Both the position numbers and the translations under genes were made by a program. 60,284 nt of DNA from CAZPZR01 sp964591105. GTDB lineage: Bacteria > Bacillota > Clostridia > Lachnospirales > Lachnospiraceae. Each line of letters opens with the position of its first letter. The stretch's first letter is position 1. The stretch spans positions 1-60,284 of the forward strand of contig CAZPZR010000004.1 of assembly GCA_964591105.1 (NCBI GenBank). The letters run 5' to 3'. Under the pieces are notes generated by a model. That model ran no database searches and was not told where the DNA came from. It saw only the letters and a program-made list of their open reading frames with translations. Below are positions 15,587 to 24,700 of this stretch, one piece after another.

Positions 15587-16327
15587 ATGTTACATGCAGC
15601 AAGGATTTCGTATCAGATGAGAGTGAGATTTATTCCAAATATTCGTACCATATTTTTTGCGGATGGAAATGAGATTCATTATATAGGAGGAACGGAAATT
15701 CTTCCGGCGCCATTGGAAGCGGAAGAGGAGAATCAAGCCATCGAACTGTTGGGGACAGAAGATGCTGAAACAGCGAAAAAGATGCTGATTGAGCACAACC
15801 TGCGTCTGGTGGTCTACATAGCAAAGAAATTTGATAATACCGGAGTGGGCGTGGAGGATTTAATCTCAATCGGAACGATTGGTTTGATTAAGGCGATTAA
15901 TACCTTTAATCCAGAGAAAAATATCAAGCTTGCGACGTATGCTTCCCGCTGTATCGAAAATGAAATCTTAATGTATTTGCGGAAAAACAGCAAAACTAGA
16001 TTGGAAGTATCTATTGATGAGCCACTGAATGTAGATTGGGACGGAAATGAACTGCTTCTCTCAGATATTTTAGGAACGGAAGAAGATACCATTTATCGGG
16101 ATCTGGAGCAGGAAGCAGAACACAAACTACTACTGAAGGCGATTGGTAGATTGTCTGGGAGAGAACGGGATATTATTAAAATGAGATTTGGAATCGGAAT
16201 GGTAAATGGAGAAGAAAAGACACAGAAAGAAGTGGCGGATATTTTGGGAATTTCACAGTCTTATATTTCAAGGCTTGAGAAAAAGATTATGCAGAGATTA
16301 AAGCGAGAAATGGTAAAATATTCTTAA
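15587..16327 (+). CDS. sigE: RNA polymerase sporulation sigma factor SigE
   Basis: 246 residues, the length of pro-sigma-E. An N-terminal pro-sequence (about 1-30, MLHAARISYQMRVRF...) precedes region 2, with NLRLVVYIAKKF and ATYASRCIENEILMYLRKN, and region 4, with QKEVADILGISQSYISRLEKKI as the helix-turn-helix. It directs early mother-cell transcription after cleavage by SpoIIGA, encoded just upstream. The cysteine and the AEHKLLLKAIGRLSGRERDIIKMRFG segment fit the family. The gene has AGGAGG before the ATG. sigG does not follow directly, because a metallo-nuclease gene is inserted between them. Confidence 0.96.
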   Translation: MLHAARISYQMRVRFIPNIRTIFFADGNEIHYIGGTEILPAPLEAEEENQAIELLGTEDAETAKKMLIEHNLRLVVYIAKKFDNTGVGVEDLISIGTIGLIKAINTFNPEKNIKLATYASRCIENEILMYLRKNSKTRLEVSIDEPLNVDWDGNELLLSDILGTEEDTIYRDLEQEAEHKLLLKAIGRLSGRERDIIKMRFGIGMVNGEEKTQKEVADILGISQSYISRLEKKIMQRLKREMVKYS

Positions 16328-16404
16328 AAATTATAAAATAATTGCGAAAAGATAGAAAATTATGTCGCGGAGTGCTACAATAAAAACAAAAAGGGGTTGA
16401 CCAT

Positions 16405-18018
16405 ATGAGACTAACTTTTATTGGAGCAGACCATGAGGTAACTGGAAGTTGTCATTTGATTGAAGCGTGCGGAAAAAATATCCTGGTTGACTGTGGAATG
16501 GAACAAGGTCCGGACCTCTATGAGAATCAGGAGATTCCTGTTACAGCAGGTGAGATTGATTACATACTTCTGACACATGCACATATTGATCATTCGGGGA
16601 AAATCCCGCTCTTGTGCAAGGAAGGATTTCAGGGAGATATTATCACCACATTTGCAACAGCAGATTTGTGCGACATCATGCTTCGAGACAGTGCACACAT
16701 TCAGGAGTTTGAAGCGGAGTGGAGAAATCGTAAAGCGAAGAGAAGCGGAGAACCGCTTTATGAACCACTTTACACAATGGAACATGCGGAAGCAGCAATC
16801 AAGTTATTATATCCTTGTGATTATAATCAGAAAATCACGCTCTGTGAAGGCATCGAAGTGCGGTTTACAGATGTGGGACATTTGCTAGGATCGTCTGCAA
16901 TTGAAGTGTGGATTACGGAAAATGACATTACGAAAAAGATTGTATTTTCTGGGGATGTGGGAAATCGGAACCAGCCAATTATTAAAGATCCTCAGATTGT
17001 GAAAGAAGCGGATTATGTTGTCATTGAATCCACTTATGGAAATCGTCTTCACGGGGATGATGTTCCGGATTATGTAGGGGAATTTACAAGAATACTGCGA
17101 GAAACATTTACGAAAGGTGGAAATGTAGTTGTTCCATCCTTTGCAGTTGGACGTACGCAGGAGATTTTGTATTTTATCCGTGAAATTAAAGAGAAGCATC
17201 TGCTTCCAGAATATGAAAACTTTGAAGTGTATGTGGATAGTCCGCTTGCCATAGAAGCAACCAGCGTATTTAATAAAAATGAGCATTCCTGCTTTGACGA
17301 AGAAGCAATGGAGCTAGTGCGTAAGGGCATAAATCCATTGATTTTCCGTGGGCTGAAAACAACGATTACAAGCGAAGAGTCTAAGCTTATCAACTATGAT
17401 GAGAAACCGAAAGTTATTATTTCAGCTTCTGGAATGTGTGAAGCTGGACGTATTCGCCATCATTTGAAACACAATCTGTGGAGAAAAGAGTGTACAATTT
17501 GCTTCGTAGGATATCAGGCAGTCGGTACGCTTGGAAGAAAGTTGATAGAAGGTGCACAGTGTGTCAAACTTTTCGGTGAGACGGTAGAAGTGAACGCCAA
17601 GATTGAGGTCTTAAAAGGAATCAGTGGGCATGCGGATATGAATGGACTTTTGGCGTGGATGGAAGGATTTGAGACACAAATTCAGCATGTCTTTGTTGTT
17701 CATGGAGAAGATCAGGTGACCGATGAATTTGCAAAGACAGTGGAAGAAAGATTTGGTTATCCGGCATTTGCTCCATATTCTGGAGGGTGCGTGGATCTGG
17801 CGACCGGAGAAATTCTCTCAGAAGGAATCAGAGAGCCGAAAAAAGCAGTGGAAAAACCAAGCAAGCTACGAAAAGAATCTGCATTTATGCGTGTGGTTGC
17901 AGCAGCAAAAAGATTGCTTGATGTGGTATATAAGAACGAAGGATTGGCAAACAAAGAGCTTGCAAAATTCGAAACACAGATTCATAACCTGGCAGATAAG
18001 TGGGATCGAAAAGAGTAA
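16405..18018 (+). CDS. MBL-fold beta-CASP RNA-metabolising nuclease
   Basis: 537 residues. The metallo-beta-lactamase core carries the zinc motif H58-A-H60-I-D62-H63 and later VGHLLGSSAIEV and SGDVGNR. A beta-CASP domain (about 200-390, with PSFAVGRTQEIL and SASGMCEAGRIRHH) and an RMMBL-type end (ISGHADMNGLLAWM, FVVHGEDQ, ADEFA-like) follow. These domains define CPSF73-like and Ysh1-like RNA nucleases. The C-terminal tail (about 470-537) is extra, lysine-rich and probably helical. This is neither RNase J1 nor J2, which have a different domain order and length. It sits between sigE and sigG, genes that are neighbours in most spore formers. A role in sporulation is an inference from position. 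The ribosome site is AAAGGGG. Confidence 0.88.
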   Translation: MRLTFIGADHEVTGSCHLIEACGKNILVDCGMEQGPDLYENQEIPVTAGEIDYILLTHAHIDHSGKIPLLCKEGFQGDIITTFATADLCDIMLRDSAHIQEFEAEWRNRKAKRSGEPLYEPLYTMEHAEAAIKLLYPCDYNQKITLCEGIEVRFTDVGHLLGSSAIEVWITENDITKKIVFSGDVGNRNQPIIKDPQIVKEADYVVIESTYGNRLHGDDVPDYVGEFTRILRETFTKGGNVVVPSFAVGRTQEILYFIREIKEKHLLPEYENFEVYVDSPLAIEATSVFNKNEHSCFDEEAMELVRKGINPLIFRGLKTTITSEESKLINYDEKPKVIISASGMCEAGRIRHHLKHNLWRKECTICFVGYQAVGTLGRKLIEGAQCVKLFGETVEVNAKIEVLKGISGHADMNGLLAWMEGFETQIQHVFVVHGEDQVTDEFAKTVEERFGYPAFAPYSGGCVDLATGEILSEGIREPKKAVEKPSKLRKESAFMRVVAAAKRLLDVVYKNEGLANKELAKFETQIHNLADKWDRKE

Positions 18019-18059
18019 AACTGTCAAGGACTAATAATTTTTTTATTTTTCATAAAATC

Positions 18060-18087
18060 GCATAAGTAAGAGGCATCTGGAGAAAAT
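18060..18087 (+). promoter_or_regulatory. Sigma-F/sigma-G type promoter before sigG
   Basis: GCATA (18060-18064), 14-bp spacer, GGAGAAAAT (18079-18087) fits the forespore sigma-F consensus (GYATA and GGNNANNAT). Known spoIIIG (sigG) control by sigma-F and autoregulation by sigma-G supports this. Confidence 0.75.
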
Positions 18088-18129
18088 TTCTACTAGAGAA
18101 AATGATGATCTAGCAGGAGGTTCTTTCAG

Positions 18130-18906
18130 ATGGCGCAAGGAAAAGTGGAGATTTGCGGAGTTAATACTTCGAGCCTTCCGATTTTGAGTGAAAAAGAAAA
18201 AGAGGAATTGTTTGTTCGGATTAAGGCTGGAGATCAAGAAGCACGAGAGGAATATATCAAAGGGAATTTGCGATTAGTCTTGAGTGTGATCAAACGATTT
18301 GGAGCAAGCAATGAAAATCCGGATGATCTGTTTCAGATTGGGTGCATTGGGCTGATCAAAGCAATCAATAATTTTAACACGGAATTGGATGTGAAATTCA
18401 GCACGTATGCAGTGCCAATGATCATTGGCGAAATTCGAAGGTATATGCGGGATAACAATTCGATACGTGTCAGCAGATCACTGCGAGACACCGCATACAA
18501 AGCGATATATGCCAAGGAAAATTATGTGAAGAATCATTTGAAAGAACCGACTGTGCAAGAAATTGCGGAAGAAATTGGAATTTCGAAAGAAGACATTGTC
18601 TATGCATTGGATGCGATTCAAGTTCCCGTGAGTCTACAGGAACCAGTGTACAATGATGGTGGCGACGTTCTCTATGTGATGGATCAGATCAGTGATTCAA
18701 AAAACCGAGAAGAAAAGTGGGTAGAGAATCTGTCACTGGAGGCAGCAATGAATCATTTGAACCCTAGAGAACGTTACATTATCGAGCTCCGATTCTTTGA
18801 AGGAAAAACTCAGATGGAAGTGGCAGAGATGATTCGGATCTCGCAGGCGCAAGTCAGTAGACTGGAGAAAAATGCGCTTCGTATTATGCGGCAATATTTA
18901 TCATGA
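18130..18906 (+). CDS. sigG: RNA polymerase sporulation sigma factor SigG
   Basis: 258 residues, the family length. Region 2 has NLRLVLSVIKRF, DDLFQIGCIGLIKAI and FSTYAVPMIIGEIRRYMRDNN. Region 3 contains the EIAEEIGISKEDI segment. Region 4 ends in TQMEVAEMIRISQAQVSRLEKNALR. The N-terminus KVEICGVNTSSLPIL is characteristic of sigma-G and differs from sigma-F. It directs late forespore transcription. The start has AGCAGGAGG upstream. A sigma-F-type promoter lies 43 bp before it, and a terminator follows. There is no pro-sequence, as expected. Confidence 0.96.
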   Translation: MAQGKVEICGVNTSSLPILSEKEKEELFVRIKAGDQEAREEYIKGNLRLVLSVIKRFGASNENPDDLFQIGCIGLIKAINNFNTELDVKFSTYAVPMIIGEIRRYMRDNNSIRVSRSLRDTAYKAIYAKENYVKNHLKEPTVQEIAEEIGISKEDIVYALDAIQVPVSLQEPVYNDGGDVLYVMDQISDSKNREEKWVENLSLEAAMNHLNPRERYIIELRFFEGKTQMEVAEMIRISQAQVSRLEKNALRIMRQYLS

Positions 18907-18919
18907 ATTTAAGAAAGAA

Positions 18920-18967
18920 AAACTCAGTTTGGATTTTCAAAGGAGATTTGAAGACAGACTGAGTTTT
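18920..18967 (+). terminator. Intrinsic terminator after sigG
   Basis: AAACTCAGT (18920-18928) pairs with ACTGAGTTT (18958-18966) around a 29-base loop, followed by a short T run. Confidence 0.75.
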
Positions 18968-19025
18968 TTGTTGCATTTCTGTAGAGTTCATACTATCATT
19001 AATATTGCATGGAGGAGACGTGAAG

Positions 19026-19673
19026 ATGAAAGCTTGTATATTTGATTTAGACGGAACATTAACAGATACTTTAGAGTCCCTTGCATATTCAGTGAGAAGC
19101 ACGTTGCGTGAGATGCAGCTTCCAGAGATTACGGATGAACAGTGCCAGTCCTTTGTAGGGAATGGGGCAAGAAGATTGGTGGAAGACACACTGAAGGCAG
19201 TTGGAGATACAGACTTGTCCAGAATAGAGGAAGCAATGGAAGTGTACGGACGAGTATTTGATGCTAATTGTACATATCACGTAAAACCTTATGAAGGAAT
19301 TATGGAGCTGCTGAAGGCATTGAAAGAACGAGATGTGAAGGTAGCTGTGTTATCGAATAAGCCACATAAGCAGACAGTGAAAGTGGTAAAGGAAGTCCTT
19401 GGAGAGACTTGGGTAGATTGGGCACAAGGACAGCAGGAACGCATTGCAAGAAAGCCGGCACCAGATGGGGTGTATGCAGTGATGGAACGACTGGGTGTTT
19501 CAAAGGAAGAATGTATCTATGTGGGTGATTCAGAAGTGGATGCAGCAACAGGGGAGAATGCCGGAGTTAAGACCGTATGTGTGACTTGGGGATTTCGCAC
19601 CCGAGAAGAATTGAAAGATGCAGGAGCCAAGGAGCTGATTGATGCACCAGGGGAACTGCTCAGATACATCTAA
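19026..19673 (+). CDS. HAD-superfamily hydrolase, phosphoglycolate-phosphatase-like
   Basis: 215 residues from ATG 19026 (MKACIFDLDGTLTDT), with GGAGGAG upstream. An earlier in-frame TTG overlaps that site. HAD motif I is FDLDGTLTD (about 6-14), with the aspartate nucleophile and a helical cap domain after it. Motif II is VLSNKP (about 108-113). Motif III has the lysine in ARKPAPDGVY (about 142-151), and motif IV is YVGDSEVDAATGENAG (about 164-179). This is the Gph/PGP-like subfamily, which removes phosphate from small metabolites such as phosphoglycolate, but the true substrate cannot be told. It follows the sigG terminator and is probably transcribed with the small acidic protein downstream. 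Confidence 0.88.
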   Translation: MKACIFDLDGTLTDTLESLAYSVRSTLREMQLPEITDEQCQSFVGNGARRLVEDTLKAVGDTDLSRIEEAMEVYGRVFDANCTYHVKPYEGIMELLKALKERDVKVAVLSNKPHKQTVKVVKEVLGETWVDWAQGQQERIARKPAPDGVYAVMERLGVSKEECIYVGDSEVDAATGENAGVKTVCVTWGFRTREELKDAGAKELIDAPGELLRYI

Positions 19674-19704
19674 TGATGAATAAGGCAAAGAGAGGAGAAG
19701 GTTT

Positions 19705-19968
19705 ATGTATAACTATGATGAAGAGTGCCTGAAAGTTTTTTTGGAAAAACAGTCTCAGTTATTTGATGAGCCTGTAGCAGAGACGATGGAGGAAGCTGAA
19801 GCGTTCTTAGAGGACTGTATGGCAGTAATCGTAGACAACATCGGCGAAGTTCGTGAATTCCTGGATGAGGAAGGGCTGGATGTTGAGGGAATGAGCACAG
19901 AAGAATTAGAAGATGCTTCTGAAGTGTTTGCACTCCCAGATGGAAGATACTTAATTGTGGAAGGATAG
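19705..19968 (+). CDS. Small acidic protein of unknown function
   Basis: 87 residues, strongly acidic and probably helical, ending in FALPDGRYLIVEG. The sequence begins MYNYDEECLKVFLEKQ and contains ETMEEAEAFLEDCM and EEVREFLDEEG-like segments. There is no signal, membrane segment or known motif. The gene is real by its AGAGAGGAGAAGG ribosome site, codon use like its neighbours, and the terminator just after it. It lies 31 bp after the HAD phosphatase and is probably co-transcribed with it. I do not recognise a characterised family. Confidence 0.8.
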   Translation: MYNYDEECLKVFLEKQSQLFDEPVAETMEEAEAFLEDCMAVIVDNIGEVREFLDEEGLDVEGMSTEELEDASEVFALPDGRYLIVEG

Positions 19969-19996
19969 TCCACAGACAATTGGATAAGGAAAAGTG

Positions 19997-20055
19997 AACG
20001 GAGCGTCGCAAGATAATTGATTTCATCAGTTATGGAGTGATGCTCCGTTTTTTCT
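19997..20055 (+). terminator. Intrinsic terminator with nested hairpin
   Basis: AACGGAGC (19997-20004) pairs with GCTCCGTT (20042-20049), followed by T. Between the arms, ATAATTGAT and ATCAGTTAT can form a second helix, so the whole is one long branched stem. Confidence 0.85.
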
Positions 20056-20108
20056 TGGAAATTAGAATGTAAAATCCTTTTTATAGAAAGTGTTCTAATT
20101 TTATTTGC

Positions 20109-20402
20109 ATGATAGCACAAGCAATACTTGGGAATCCTCAACTACTTATAATGGATGAACCGACAGTAGGACTTGATCCTTGGCAGAGGAAACAAATTCT
20201 CAATTTGATACAAGAAATTTCAACAGAAAAAATTGTTATAATAGCAACACATATTGTGGCGGATTTGAATTCTTTTTCGGATAGGGTGTTGCTAATGAGG
20301 AATGGTAAAATCATTAAAAGTGGAGCACCAGTAGAATTGATTTGTGGAGTAGAACAATATACAGGAAAACAAAATGCAACTCTTGAGGATGTTTATTTAT
20401 AA
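20109..20402 (+). pseudogene. Truncated ABC-transporter ATPase (C-terminal part only)
   Basis: 97 residues matching the second half of an ABC-2-type exporter ATPase. It opens at MIAQAILGNPQLLIMDEP, i.e. directly after the place where the LSGG signature should be. It keeps Walker B (LLIMDEP), the D-loop (GLDP) and the switch histidine (IIATH), and ends in the usual TLEDVYL. Walker A and the signature are missing, so it cannot hydrolyse ATP alone. Upstream codons in the same frame do not restore the signature. No permease gene follows. A 17-codon frame overlapping its end (MFIYKWFDF...) could be the start of a lost permease. I read it as the remnant of a decayed transporter operon. Confidence 0.8.
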
Positions 20403-20509
20403 ATGGTTTGATTTCTGCTTATATGGTATGCGGTTGTTCTGATTGCTTGCGTATATTTACCAGAAATTTGGTATGTATATGTTTATTGATAGAGGTGTTT
20501 TTTACGTAG

Positions 20510-20533
20510 AATGAGGAGCTTTTGCTCCTCGTT
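20510..20533. repeat. Stem-loop between the ABC remnant and the minus-strand gene
   Basis: AATGAGGAGC (20510-20519) pairs with GCTCCTCGTT (20524-20533), with one G-U pair, around TTTT. It lies just past the stop of the minus-strand gene but no T run follows on that strand, so it is a poor intrinsic terminator there. An mRNA-stabilising hairpin is another possibility. Confidence 0.55.
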
Positions 20534-20545
20534 CTGGTATATATC

Positions 20546-20971
20546 CTACTTAGCCTTTGAGAGGGCTTCATCAATTGCTTGAATGATAATCTGTGAAGTA
20601 TAGGAATTCTCCTTAGAATATTCAATATTTTCCAAGGATTGTGTATCATATACTTGCTCTGCAATGTCCTCAATAGCAGGTTGAATTAAAGGATACATGG
20701 TAGTGACAGATTCATCCAGATTAGAAAAGCGGATGGAATTAATGTGTGATTCATCCACGGTGACTTCCACTTCTAAAGCAGTGTTATTTAATGAGATTGC
20801 AGAAGTATATACGCCAGGTGTATAGATTGTTCCAGTTGTTTCTACGTCTTTTTTGCCTGGACGGAACATAAATAACAATAGTAAGATTAAGATAACGCCG
20901 AGTGCAGCGAAAATAACTGTATATAGAATTTCTTTCATATGCAATACAACAATTTTTGTCTTGGAACTCAT
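20546..20971 (-). CDS. Membrane-anchored FMN-bind-like small protein
   Basis: 141 residues from the minus-strand ATG at 20971, which has GAGGAGG upstream. A longer reading frame of 166 residues exists without a ribosome site. One membrane helix (about 16-36) anchors an outside domain starting TIYTPGVYTSAISL, with VEVTVDESHINSIRF and an alpha-helical end (SQIIIQAIDEALSKAK). This order resembles FMN_bind domains of electron-transfer proteins. In those domains a threonine in an S(T)GAT motif just before the last helix receives covalent FMN. Here that place reads KENSYTS, so flavinylation is doubtful. It is divergent from pth. Function unknown. The similarity is judged by eye. Confidence 0.65.
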   Translation of the reverse strand: MSSKTKIVVLHMKEILYTVIFAALGVILILLLLFMFRPGKKDVETTGTIYTPGVYTSAISLNNTALEVEVTVDESHINSIRFSNLDESVTTMYPLIQPAIEDIAEQVYDTQSLENIEYSKENSYTSQIIIQAIDEALSKAK

Positions 20972-21059
20972 AGTAAGAGACCTCCTCTTTTTTGTATATT
21001 CTTGTTGTTCCATATAATGTATGAAAGAAAAGGGAAAATTATTCATTCTTCTTTTTCGC

Positions 21060-21088
21060 GTGACAAACGCACGTAGTTTGTGTAGAAT
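21060..21088 (+). promoter_or_regulatory. Probable sigma-A promoter for pth-mfd
   Basis: GTGACA (21060-21065), 17-bp spacer, TAGAAT (21083-21088), 29 bp before the pth ATG. Confidence 0.55.
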
Positions 21089-21117
21089 GTAGAAGAGAAA
21101 AAATGAGGAGAGAGAAA

Positions 21118-21702
21118 ATGTATATTATTGCAGGTTTAGGAAATCCTACAGCACAGTATGAAGGAACAAGACATAATGTAGGTTTTGATGTCATAGATGC
21201 ATTGGCAGACAAATATAATATATCGGTGGATGGAAGAAAAAATCGTGCATTCATCGGAAAAGGAATCATAGAAGGACAGAAAGTGATTCTTGTGAAGCCA
21301 CAGACTTATATGAATTTGAGTGGAGAAAGTATTCGAGGAATCATAGATTACTACAAGATTGATGAAGAGGAAGAACTGATTGTAGTTTACGATGATATCA
21401 GTTTGGACATTGGACAGATCCGTATTCGCAAAAAAGGAAGTGCGGGCGGTCACAATGGAATCAAGAACATTATTGCACATTTGGGACATGATGTGTTCCG
21501 ACGTGTGAAAGTAGGTGTAGGTGAGAAACCGAAGGGATTCGATCTTGCAGATTATGTACTCAGCCATTTTTCAAAAGCGGAGAAAGAACAGCTGGGAGAA
21601 GGATATCAGAAGGCTGTGTCAGCGATTGAGATGATTCTTCGTGATGAGATGGAAGAAGCAATGAATGAGTACAATCGGAAAGTAAAGCCGAAGGAGGCAT
21701 AG
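21118..21702 (+). CDS. pth: Peptidyl-tRNA hydrolase
   Basis: 194 residues from ATG 21118 (MYIIAGLGNPT), which has GAGGAGAG upstream. An ATG 15 bases earlier would place that ribosome site inside the gene. It frees tRNA from stalled peptidyl-tRNA in the cytosol. Catalytic H19 lies in TRHNVGFDV, N9 in GLGNP, and the VKPQTYMNLSGES and VVYDDISLDIGQIRIR segments (about 60-100) are family signatures, as is GGHNGIKNI (about 111-119). The length is normal. mfd follows after 3 bp, a pairing conserved in Firmicutes. Confidence 0.97.
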   Translation: MYIIAGLGNPTAQYEGTRHNVGFDVIDALADKYNISVDGRKNRAFIGKGIIEGQKVILVKPQTYMNLSGESIRGIIDYYKIDEEEELIVVYDDISLDIGQIRIRKKGSAGGHNGIKNIIAHLGHDVFRRVKVGVGEKPKGFDLADYVLSHFSKAEKEQLGEGYQKAVSAIEMILRDEMEEAMNEYNRKVKPKEA

Positions 21703-21705
21703 AAG

Positions 21706-24700
21706 ATGCAGGCTTTGATTCAGCCTTTGAAAGAGCTGGCAGAATTCGAAGAAATTCAGAAAAAGAAAAAAGAAGCACCGGGGATGATTCGGATCTCAGG
21801 TTGTGTTCATTCACAGAAAACCCATATGATGTATGCATTAAGCGATGGCTGTAGATATAAAGTCATCGCTTGTTCTAGTGAATCAAAAGCAAAGCAGGTG
21901 TATGAAGAATATCGCATGCTGAGCACGGAGACATATTTGTATCCTGCGAAAGATTTGCTGTTCTATCAGGCTGACATTCGAAGCAAAGAACTGGTGAAAC
22001 AGCGTATGGAAGTGCTGCAAGCGGTTCTGACGAAAGAGGATGTAACGGTTGTTACAAGTTTTGATGCATTCATGGATGCATTGCTTCCGAAGGAAGAGAT
22101 TCAGCAGCGAGTTATCCGAATTGGGTCAGTAGATGTTCTGGATATGGAAAAGCTACAGAATCAGCTGGTGGCGATTGGATATGAGCGCGAAGCACAAGTA
22201 GAAGGACCTGGACAGTTTGCGGTCAGAGGTGGAATTATTGATATCTATGCACTGACAGAAGAACTTCCAGTGCGTGTAGAACTTTGGGGGGACGAAGTAG
22301 ATTCTATACGAACATTTGATGTGGAGACACAACGTTCGATTGAAAATCTGGATGAACTGGAGATTTATCCAGCGGTAGAGTTTCCAAAGGAAGAGGAAAA
22401 GCGTGTATCCTTTTTGGATTATTTTCCAGTGGAAGATACGATGCTGTTTCTGGATGAGCCAGTGCGTCTCATAGAAAAAGGAACCGGTGTGGAAGAGGAA
22501 TTCTTAGAAGCACAGAAGAAGCGACTGGAAAGTGGATATGAACTTACAGATGCGGAAGTGAAGTTATATTCTGCGAGGGAAATCGCGAATAGGATGAATG
22601 CATACAGCAGCATTGGATTTTATTCGTTGGAGATGCGATGCAAAGAACTTCACATGCGGGAGTCCTACTATTTGCAGACAAAGAGCGTAAATCCATATAA
22701 TAGTAGTTTTGACCTTTTGACGCAGGATTTGAAGCGCTTGAAGAGAAATGGTTATCGCGTAGTTTTATTATCTGGTTCGCGCACAAGAGCGAAGCGATTG
22801 GCGGAAGATTTGAGGGATTACAATCTGAGCAGTTTCTACAGCGATGATATGGACCGAGAAGTGGGACAAGGCGAGATCATGACAACTTATGGTCATGTGA
22901 CAGAAGGATATGAGTATCCGATGCTGAAGTTCACTGTGATTTCGGAAAGTGATATCTTCGGAAAAGTGAAAAAGAAGAAAAAACGAAAAGTCTATGAAGG
23001 GAGAAAGATTCAGAGCTTTTCGGAATTGAAACCAGGGGATTATGTAGTTCATGAGAATCATGGACTGGGAATCTACCAGGGGATTGAGAAGATTGAAGTA
23101 GATAAGATTGCCAAAGACTACATGAAGATTTCCTATGCAAAAGGCGGCAATCTGTATATTCCTGCTACACAGTTAGATTTGATTCAAAAATATGCAAATG
23201 CAGATGCGAAAAAACCGAAGCTGAACCGTCTGGGAACACAGGAGTGGAACAAAACTAAGACCAGAGTCAAAGGAGCAGTCAAAGAGATTGCGAAAGATTT
23301 GGTGGAACTGTATGCATCTCGTCAGAACCAGAATGGATTTGTCTATGGGAAAGATACGGTGTGGCAGCGTGAGTTTGAAGAAATGTTCCCATTTGAAGAG
23401 ACGGAAGATCAGATGCTTGCCATTGACGCAGTGAAGCGGGACATGGAAAGTACAAAGATTATGGATCGTCTGATCTGCGGTGATGTTGGTTTCGGAAAAA
23501 CGGAAGTTGCAATCCGTGCGGCATTTAAAGCAGTACAGGAGAATAAGCAGGTTGTATATCTTGTGCCAACGACCATTTTGGCACAGCAGCATTATAACAC
23601 TTTCCAGCAGAGATTGAAGGACTTTCCAGTCCGTGTGGATCTGATGTGTCGCTTCCGAAGTTCTGCGCAGCAGAAGAAGACCATCGAAGATACGAAAAAG
23701 GGACTGGTAGACATTATCATAGGAACACATCGTGTGTTAAGTGATGATCTGAAGTTTAAAGATTTGGGACTTCTGATCATCGATGAAGAGCAGCGATTTG
23801 GAGTTCAACATAAGGAAAAAATCAAGAAATTAAAGGAAAATGTGGACGTACTGACATTGACAGCTACGCCAATTCCAAGAACCCTTCATATGAGTCTGAT
23901 TGGAATTCGAGACATGAGTGTTTTAGAAGAAGCACCGAATGAGCGTATGCCGATTCAGACCTATGTAATGGAATATAACGACGAGATGGTAAGAGAAGCC
24001 ATTGAGCGTGAATGTTCACGCCAGGGACAGGTTTATTATGTGTATAATCGAGTGGAAGATATTGACGAAGTAGCTGCCAGAATTCAGAAACTGGTTCCGG
24101 AATTGAATGTTGCATTTGCACATGGACAGATGCGAGAACGAGAACTGGAAAGCATTATGGTGGACTTTATCAATGGAGAGATCGATGTGCTTGTGTCCAC
24201 TACGATTATTGAAACAGGGCTGGATATTTCGAATGCCAATACGATGATTATTCATGATGCGGATTGTCTGGGACTTTCTCAGCTTTATCAGCTCCGTGGA
24301 CGAGTAGGACGCTCGAACCGAATGGCGTATGCATTTTTACTCTATCGCAGAGACAAACTTTTGCGGGAAGTGGCAGAGAAGCGTCTGGCGGCAATTCGGG
24401 AATTTACGGACCTTGGTTCAGGATTCAAGATTGCCATGCGAGATTTGGAAATCCGTGGTGCAGGAAATCTTTTGGGTGCAGAACAGCATGGACACATGGA
24501 AGCGGTTGGATATGACTTGTATTGTAAAATGCTGAATGAAGCGGTGAAACATCTGAAAGGTGAGATGGAGGAAGAAGACTTCAATACAACACTGGATCTC
24601 AACATTGATGCTTTTATTCCAGAAAGCTATATTGCAAATGAATATCAGAAACTGGATGTATACAAACGAATTGCAGCCATTGAATCAGAAGAAGAGAAAG

